The position numbers and the translations under genes were made by a program. Source: Acidobacteriota bacterium (GTDB lineage Bacteria; Acidobacteriota; Terriglobia; Terriglobales; Acidobacteriaceae). Taken from it: DNA of 9,894 nucleotides. The stretch is from contig JAKCDN010000084.1 of the NCBI GenBank assembly GCA_021841795.1, forward strand, positions 1 to 9,894, given 5' to 3'. Every line of letters starts with the position of its first letter. The stretch's first letter is position 1. This document shows positions 5,798 through 9,894 of the stretch, in pieces. A model generated the notes under the pieces. The model searched no databases. It was not told the DNA's origin and was given only the letters and a program-made list of their open reading frames with translations.

Positions 5798-7300
5798 TCA
5801 GGCGATGTATTGCGCGATCAGGGGCGCCAGACCGGCGACCACATTCTGCGAGGCGGGCTCGGCCGCCAGATTGCGCAACTGCATGGGGTCGGCATACATG
5901 TCAAACAGCATGGAGCCGTTGGCGGCGTTCTGCCCGAACTCAGCGTAGCGCCAGCGCGGGGTGCGAACGGCGGTGCCGTGAACGGTTTCGCCATCTTCAC
6001 TCCAGATGCTGAAGGCGGGCTCGTCCCAGATCGCTTGCGGATCGTTCAGCAGCGGGGTAAGACTCTTGCCGTGGATCTGGCTGGGAAGATCCAGATGGCA
6101 GAGCTCGGCGAGGGTGCGGTAAAGATCGATGGACTGCACGATGCGCAGGCAAGGACGCCCATTGCCCGCGGCATCGGGAAGATGGATGACGAGGGGCACG
6201 CGGGTTCCTTCTTCAAAGAGCGAACCGGCCTTGGACCACTTGCCCTTTTCACCGAGCTGATAGCCGTGGTCGGCGACAAAGACGACGATGGTGTTGCGGC
6301 GCAGTCCCAGCGTATCGAGCTCGGCGAGCAGACGACCGAGATTCCAGTCAGCCCAGGAGATGGAGGCAAGGTAAGCGCGGATGACCTGCTGCGCCTCGGG
6401 CCCGGAAGCGCCGCGGCCGATGAAGAGATCGGCGTTACGGGGACGAATGGCGGCCTTGGGAAAACCCGCAGGAACGGTGGGCCAGGCGGCGAAATCGGGC
6501 GGTAGATCCAGCTTCGCGGGATCGTAGAGGTTGAAGAATCGCTCGGGAGCAGTAGGCGGGCTATGCGGTTTGGAGAGGCCGCAGGCGATGAAGAACGGCT
6601 CGTTTCTGCACCGGCGAAGGTATTGAATGGCGCGATCCGTCACCAGATAGTCGCCAGCGCCCTCGCCGTTGCCGTCGAGCACGAGAATCTGGTCGGAGTG
6701 CAGGGCGCGTGCGTCATGCGGCAGGGGTGGAACCACGCCATTGGGCATGGGAATCGGCTCGCGGGGGACGTCCATCGGACGCCCCATCTGGGTGGGATGG
6801 AAGGACTCGGTTTCGCCGTCGAAGTCCGTCCAGGCTTTGTGATCGTCGAGCCCGCCATGAAAGATTTTGCCGCTGCGAAGCGTGGTGTAGCCGTGCTCGC
6901 GAAAGAGCTGGGGCAGAGTGATCCAGTCGGGGTGCTGATCGCGAAGACCGGTGCGATTGCCGAGCACCCGGGTCTCAAGGGGTCTGCGTCCCGTGAGCAA
7001 CGAAGCGCGTGAAGGATTGCACAGGGGAAACTGGCAGTAGTTGCGATCGAAGCGCACGCCCTGTGAGCCGAGCCGATCGATGTTGGGGCTGTGAACGTCG
7101 AAACGGCTGCCATAGGAGGCAAGCTCAACCCTCATGTCGTCCGACATCAGAAAAAGTACATTCGGACGGGGTTTAGGAGCATGGGCCGCGGGTGCGGATG
7201 AGGCCCCCGCAATGCCTTGAGCGTAGTAACGGCCCGTCAAGGCCCCGGATAATGCAGCTCCGACGGCTGCATGAGCGAATGTACGGCGGGAGATGGTCAT
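5798..7300 (-). CDS. Tat-exported sulfatase, iduronate-2-sulfatase-like (Cys type)
   Basis: The 500-residue product is a type I (formylglycine) sulfatase that hydrolyses sulfate esters, probably on a glycan. A twin-arginine signal (SRRTFAHA, residues 4-11) leads into PNVLFLMSDD (46-55) with metal ligands D54 and D55. Next is CNPSRASLLTGRRP (94-107), where C94 is the residue converted to formylglycine and R98 supports it. Then GKIFH (144-148), KPH (244-246), and ADHGYQLGEKGKW (343-355) with metal ligands D344/H345 and substrate-side K354. KPHSPP plus the FF.LYDP segment and the WADWNLGRLLAELD region resemble human iduronate-2-sulfatase and SulfAtlas S1_7 proteins more than arylsulfatases, but the substrate is not certain. 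Activation needs an FGE or anSME enzyme not encoded here. No Shine-Dalgarno sequence precedes the ATG at 7300, but the Tat signal begins there. A divergent promoter and operator lie upstream. Confidence 0.93.
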   Translation of the reverse strand: MTISRRTFAHAAVGAALSGALTGRYYAQGIAGASSAPAAHAPKPRPNVLFLMSDDMRVELASYGSRFDVHSPNIDRLGSQGVRFDRNYCQFPLCNPSRASLLTGRRPLETRVLGNRTGLRDQHPDWITLPQLFREHGYTTLRSGKIFHGGLDDHKAWTDFDGETESFHPTQMGRPMDVPREPIPMPNGVVPPLPHDARALHSDQILVLDGNGEGAGDYLVTDRAIQYLRRCRNEPFFIACGLSKPHSPPTAPERFFNLYDPAKLDLPPDFAAWPTVPAGFPKAAIRPRNADLFIGRGASGPEAQQVIRAYLASISWADWNLGRLLAELDTLGLRRNTIVVFVADHGYQLGEKGKWSKAGSLFEEGTRVPLVIHLPDAAGNGRPCLRIVQSIDLYRTLAELCHLDLPSQIHGKSLTPLLNDPQAIWDEPAFSIWSEDGETVHGTAVRTPRWRYAEFGQNAANGSMLFDMYADPMQLRNLAAEPASQNVVAGLAPLIAQYIA

Positions 7301-7385
7301 AAATTGGAGCCGGCAGGCAACGAAAAATAGTGTCCGGGAGATTGAAGGGCCAGAGGTTGATGAGTCCTGGAACCGGTAGCCGCCG

Positions 7386-7396
7386 TGGTCTGACCC
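7386..7396. promoter_or_regulatory. Palindromic operator site C, sulfatase side
   Basis: TGGTCTGACCC on the plus strand, with 10 of 11 positions identical to site A. Read in the sulfatase direction it lies 39 nt after the start of the -35 TTGACA and just beyond the -10 region. It would thus cover the transcription start, as expected for a repressor. A second short palindrome (TGACAGTCA, 7397-7405) abuts it. Confidence 0.6.
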
Positions 7397-7404
7397 TGAC
7401 AGTC

Positions 7405-7435
7405 AATCTAATCTTTTCCAGGGCGTTACTGTCAA
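7405..7435 (-). promoter_or_regulatory. Sulfatase promoter
   Basis: The minus strand has a perfect -35 TTGACA (7430-7435) preceded by the AT-rich run AATTTTTCTA. The best -10 candidate is TAGATT (7405-7410, 19-nt spacer, 4 of 6 matches). The -35 and its upstream ten bases are identical to the promoter facing the receptor gene. The -10 match is modest, so the spacer could be off by a base. Confidence 0.6.
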
Positions 7436-7588
7436 TAGAAAAATTGTTTTAAAATTGCAGACGGGTTGAAAATAAGACCGTTTACGAATATGCAGCAAGA
7501 GTGAATGCGCGCAGTGCTGACGCGGTGTTTTCTGTCAAATCGGCAAGGCGCGGCATATCTGCGAAGAGGAATAATTTTTCTATTGACA
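7430..7588. repeat. Inverted pair of 16-bp promoter elements (AATTTTTCTATTGACA)
   Basis: The 16-mer occurs on the minus strand at 7430-7445 and on the plus strand at 7573-7588. With one mismatch the identity extends to 18 of 19 bases (AA before a variable base). The copies point outward, each ending in the -35 hexamer of a divergent promoter, with 127 nt between them. They are not at gene ends and no transposase is nearby, so a regulatory duplication or shared constraint fits better than an insertion sequence. Confidence 0.8.
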
Positions 7589-7612
7589 TTAGTTTCTTGA
7601 ACAACGTACCAT
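7583..7612 (+). promoter_or_regulatory. TonB receptor promoter
   Basis: Perfect -35 TTGACA (7583-7588), 18-nt spacer, and TACCAT (7607-7612, 4 of 6 matches) as the -10. The AT-rich AATTTTTCTA upstream could act as an UP element. Operator D begins 8 nt after the -10, so a bound repressor would cover the start site. Confidence 0.65.
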
Positions 7613-7620
7613 CCTCGCCG

Positions 7621-7631
7621 TGGTCAGACAA
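7621..7631. promoter_or_regulatory. Palindromic operator site D, receptor side
   Basis: TGGTCAGACAA, a near-perfect member of the TKGTCNGACMA family, 38 nt after the start of the receptor promoter's TTGACA. This matches the 39-nt offset on the sulfatase side. It overlaps the expected transcription start. Confidence 0.6.
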
Positions 7632-7635
7632 CCCT

Positions 7636-7646
7636 TTGTCCGACCA
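7636..7646. promoter_or_regulatory. Palindromic operator site E, tandem with site D
   Basis: TTGTCCGACCA is another member of the same motif family, centred 15 bp from site D. The receptor promoter thus has two operator-like sites where the sulfatase promoter has one, suggesting tighter or cooperative control of the receptor. Confidence 0.5.
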
Positions 7647-7661
7647 TTTTTCTGGAGGCCA

Positions 7662-7742
7662 ATGTCAGCCCGCGAAGCCTGCCAGAGAAAGGCCCGCACT
7701 CTGTACTTCGAGGTTGAACGTTACGCAAGACTCGACAACTAA
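7662..7742 (+). CDS. Candidate 26-residue leader ORF before the TonB receptor gene
   Basis: A small open frame starts with ATG at 7662, just after GGAGG (7654-7658), and ends with TAA at 7740. The product begins MSAREACQRKARTLYFEVER. It lies wholly in the leader between the operators and the receptor start, 28 nt upstream of that start. The Shine-Dalgarno match is strong, but only 3 nt separate it from the ATG, tighter than usual. The peptide has no recognised motif and no run of one amino acid that would suggest classical attenuation. It may be a translated leader or simply chance. Confidence 0.3.
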   Translation: MSAREACQRKARTLYFEVERYARLDN

Positions 7743-7770
7743 AAAAATCACTATTAACGAGGACAACGCA

Positions 7771-9894
7771 ATGCACAGAAAAACTATATTCAGGAGGGTA
7801 TTGCTGCTCGGTATGGCAGTGATGCCGGCTACGGTACTTCTCGTCACACACCCACCACAGCTCAAAGCCCAGCTCGCCGGCCAGGGACAGATCACGGGCC
7901 GCGTCACGGATTCAACCGGAGCGGTCGTACCACTGGCCACAGTGACGATTACCAACGTTGGTTCCGGAGTGAAGATGGTGCGTTCAACCTCCAACTCCGG
8001 CATTTATCTGGCATCACCGCTGATCCCCGGTGTCTACCGGATTTCGGTTGAAGCGCCTGGATTCAAGACGGCAGTGCAAGACAACATCACAGTCAACGGC
8101 ACGGAGAGCGTTGGACTCGACATCAAGCTCCAGGTGGGTACGGAGGCGCAGACTGTAACCGTTTCCGCGGCGCCGCCAATGATCGACAAGACGGACGCAA
8201 CCCTGGGCGCGACGATGGAAAACAAGGCGTACGAAGCGCTGCCGATCCTCATCAATAACGGACAGCGCGATCCAACGGCGTTTTCATTTCTGATGCCCGG
8301 AGTGCAAGGGGGAGCCCGCTCGGGCGTCCTGAGCGGCCAGGGCGGCTCGGCTTCGCGCGTGGTTCAGAACTACATCGACGGTATTCCGGCGACTCCGCCC
8401 AGCCAGACGGACGACAATCGCACGGTGCAACTGGGAATGCCCATGGACGCTGTGGACCAGTTCTCGGTGGTCACAAGCGGCGCCTCGGCACAATATCAGG
8501 GATTAGGCTCGGAGAGCTACACCGTCAAGTCCGGAACCAGCGCGCTTCATGGCCAGGTTCAGGCATTTGTGCGCAACACGGCCTTTGATGCGTGGGACTA
8601 CTTCGCCAAGGGACAAACCACCAATGCGGTGGTGAATGGCGTTGCAACCAAGGTGCCTGCGCCGAAACCCTCGGAGCATCAGGACGAGCTGGACTTCTCC
8701 GCGGGCGGACCGATTTATATTCCCCACATCGTGAATGGGCGCGACAAGCTGTTCTTCTTCGGCTCCTACACCAAGTACCACCAGACCACGGGAGTGAACC
8801 CCTCGTTTGTGTCCGTGCCGACGACGCTGGAGCGGCAGGGCAACTTTACCGAGCTCAACTATCCCATTTACGACCCCTCGACCTACACGCAATGCACCAA
8901 CGCCAACGGCGGCAAGCCCTGCGTCTACCAGTTCGATGGCGCCTGGCAAGGCGTAGCCACACCCAACGTAATTCCAGCCAACGAAATCTCTCCCCAGGCG
9001 CAGTACATGGAAAAGTTCATGCCGACGCCGACCATTGGGGGGACACAGAACAACTTGCTCACCGGCGAACCTCAGGGGTTGGACAACTGGGCGCTGGCGG
9101 ACAAGGTGGACTACCATCCGAACCAGAATCATGACATCTCCATCATGAACACCTCGGGCATTCGTAACTTCCTGGGATTTGACGGCGCCAGCGGACCGCC
9201 CGCGCCGTACAACGGCGGATTCTACGTCAAGGAGATCTTCTCAACGACTGTACTCAACGACACGTGGATCCTGACTCCCCACCTGGTCAACAGCCTGTCG
9301 TGGGGCTATATCCGCGGCTGGGGTTTCGTGCACAACCCGTGGATCGGGATTGCGCAGTACAACCCCGTCTCCGCCGTCGGCATCGGCAACCTGCAGCCGG
9401 GGCAGATGTCCGAGGCGTTTCCCGGGGTCGGATTCAGCAGCTTTGCTGACCAGCCGACCAGTTGGGGCAGCAAGAACAGCTACACGCAAGTTACGAACAC
9501 CTACGACCTGGTAGACAACCTGCAATGGACCAAGGGCAAGCACAATATCACCTTTGGATTTGTGCTGCAGTGGAGAAACGAGAACCAGGACAACTGGGAC
9601 TCGCCGACCAAGCCTCTTGGACTGAACTTTAACGGCGTCAACACGGCCGGATACACCAACGGCGTGATCGATAACACAACCAGTGGTAATGCCTACGCCA
9701 GCTTCATGCTGGGCGCGGTGAATTCGACAGGATTTGCCGTTCAGCCCTTCACCACGTTGGGCGCCCGGTACAAAGGCATCTCGCCGATGTTTGGAGACGA
9801 CTGGCGGGTATCGCCGTCTCTTACCTTGAACCTGGGAGCTCGCTGGGACATCAACACTCCCTACCGCGAAAAGAAGAATCGCTGGGCATACATG
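7771..9894 (+). CDS. Oar-like TonB-dependent outer-membrane receptor (3' end beyond window)
   Basis: The frame stays open for 708 codons to the right edge, about two thirds of a typical acidobacterial receptor. A signal peptide (basic HRKTIFRR start, hydrophobic core about 10-27, cleavage near LKAQ) is followed by a carboxypeptidase-regulatory-like beta-sandwich (about 38-122: GQITGRVTDSTGAVVPLATV, then PGVYRISVEAPGF). The plug follows at about 140-270, ending YTVKSGTSALHGQVQAFVRN, the family's KSGTN..HG..FEF.RN signature. Barrel strands include LDFSAGGPIY, GRDKLFFFGSY and DDWRVSPSLTLNLGARWD. Two Cys in an extracellular-loop-like stretch (CTNANGGKPC) could form a disulfide. Such receptors take up large substrates, often glycans or peptides, using TonB-ExbBD energy; the substrate cannot be read from sequence. 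The ATG at 7771 follows GAGGA with 7-nt spacing. It is transcribed divergently from the sulfatase gene. Confidence 0.93.
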   Translation, partial: MHRKTIFRRVLLLGMAVMPATVLLVTHPPQLKAQLAGQGQITGRVTDSTGAVVPLATVTITNVGSGVKMVRSTSNSGIYLASPLIPGVYRISVEAPGFKTAVQDNITVNGTESVGLDIKLQVGTEAQTVTVSAAPPMIDKTDATLGATMENKAYEALPILINNGQRDPTAFSFLMPGVQGGARSGVLSGQGGSASRVVQNYIDGIPATPPSQTDDNRTVQLGMPMDAVDQFSVVTSGASAQYQGLGSESYTVKSGTSALHGQVQAFVRNTAFDAWDYFAKGQTTNAVVNGVATKVPAPKPSEHQDELDFSAGGPIYIPHIVNGRDKLFFFGSYTKYHQTTGVNPSFVSVPTTLERQGNFTELNYPIYDPSTYTQCTNANGGKPCVYQFDGAWQGVATPNVIPANEISPQAQYMEKFMPTPTIGGTQNNLLTGEPQGLDNWALADKVDYHPNQNHDISIMNTSGIRNFLGFDGASGPPAPYNGGFYVKEIFSTTVLNDTWILTPHLVNSLSWGYIRGWGFVHNPWIGIAQYNPVSAVGIGNLQPGQMSEAFPGVGFSSFADQPTSWGSKNSYTQVTNTYDLVDNLQWTKGKHNITFGFVLQWRNENQDNWDSPTKPLGLNFNGVNTAGYTNGVIDNTTSGNAYASFMLGAVNSTGFAVQPFTTLGARYKGISPMFGDDWRVSPSLTLNLGARWDINTPYREKKNRWAYM

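Larger units (their letters stand above)
7301..7770. other. Divergent control region between sulfatase and TonB receptor genes
   Basis: This 470-nt interval holds two outward-facing promoter-operator modules built alike, listed separately: a TTGACA hexamer inside an identical 16-bp element, a -10 region, then a TGGTC(T/A)GAC palindrome 38-39 nt from the start of TTGACA. The arms sit at 7430-7445 (minus) and 7573-7588 (plus). The DNA around the arms is much more AT-rich than the neighbouring genes, including TTTTAAAA at 7447-7454. The receptor side has a leader of about 150 nt with a small open frame; the sulfatase side has a leader of about 100 nt. Confidence 0.75.

Noticed and set aside
7132..7147. 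TGTCGTCCGACA palindrome near the sulfatase N-terminus
   Set aside because: It lies in codons for the conserved metal-binding Ser-Asp-Asp stretch, has a 2-nt centre unlike the operator motif, and is explained by coding.
7430..7588. Terminal inverted repeats of an insertion sequence
   Set aside because: The 127 nt between the arms encodes no transposase, the arms contain -35 boxes, and both are placed correctly for divergent promoters.
1..9894. CRISPR arrays, tRNA or rRNA genes
   Set aside because: No regularly spaced repeats and no cloverleaf or rRNA-like sequence were recognised by eye on either strand; a dedicated scan could not be run.

Overview
The window is GC-rich bacterial DNA that reads as Acidobacteriota (class Terriglobia, probably Acidobacteriaceae-like). 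The main reason is the Oar-like TonB-dependent receptor on the right: an N-terminal carboxypeptidase-regulatory-like domain followed by a plug with a KSGTSALHG-type motif, a family greatly expanded in that phylum. A decayed second copy of the same family lies in the middle. The assignment is inferred from gene content alone; there is no rRNA in the window.

Layout. (1) 1-1226, minus strand: a housekeeping translation operon, rpmI (L35), rplT (L20) and the 5' part of pheS, which runs off the left edge. Strong hairpins lie in both intergenic gaps, and infC is not found upstream of rpmI. (2) 1358-2287, minus strand: an exported protein with two VOC (glyoxalase-like) domains. (3) 2288-3224: no intact gene. 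It holds two copies of a palindromic operator-like motif (TGGTCTGACCA type) and then the frameshifted C-terminal remnant of a TonB-dependent receptor. (4) 3225-5711, plus strand: a two-gene operon, a Tat-exported Gfo/Idh/MocA oxidoreductase and an exported DUF6807 ('PmoA family') protein. (5) 5798-7300, minus strand: a Tat-exported sulfatase with an intact Cys-type CNPSR formylglycine motif. It converges on the DUF6807 gene across a strong hairpin. (6) 7301-7770: a divergent control region. Each side has a promoter starting with the same 16-bp AATTTTTCTATTGACA element, followed 38-39 nt downstream by the TGGTC(T/A)GAC operator. (7) 7771 to the right edge, plus strand: the first 708 codons of an intact TonB-dependent receptor.

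Working model (inference). The receptor imports a glycan or other organic substrate. The sulfatase, oxidoreductase, DUF6807 protein and perhaps the VOC protein process it in the periplasm. A GntR-family (FCD/FadR-type) repressor that is not in this window would bind the shared palindromes and link the units. The operators at 2567 and 2699 probably belonged to the receptor gene that has since decayed. No regulator, glycoside hydrolase, sulfatase-activating enzyme or inner-membrane transporter is visible, so the substrate cannot be named.
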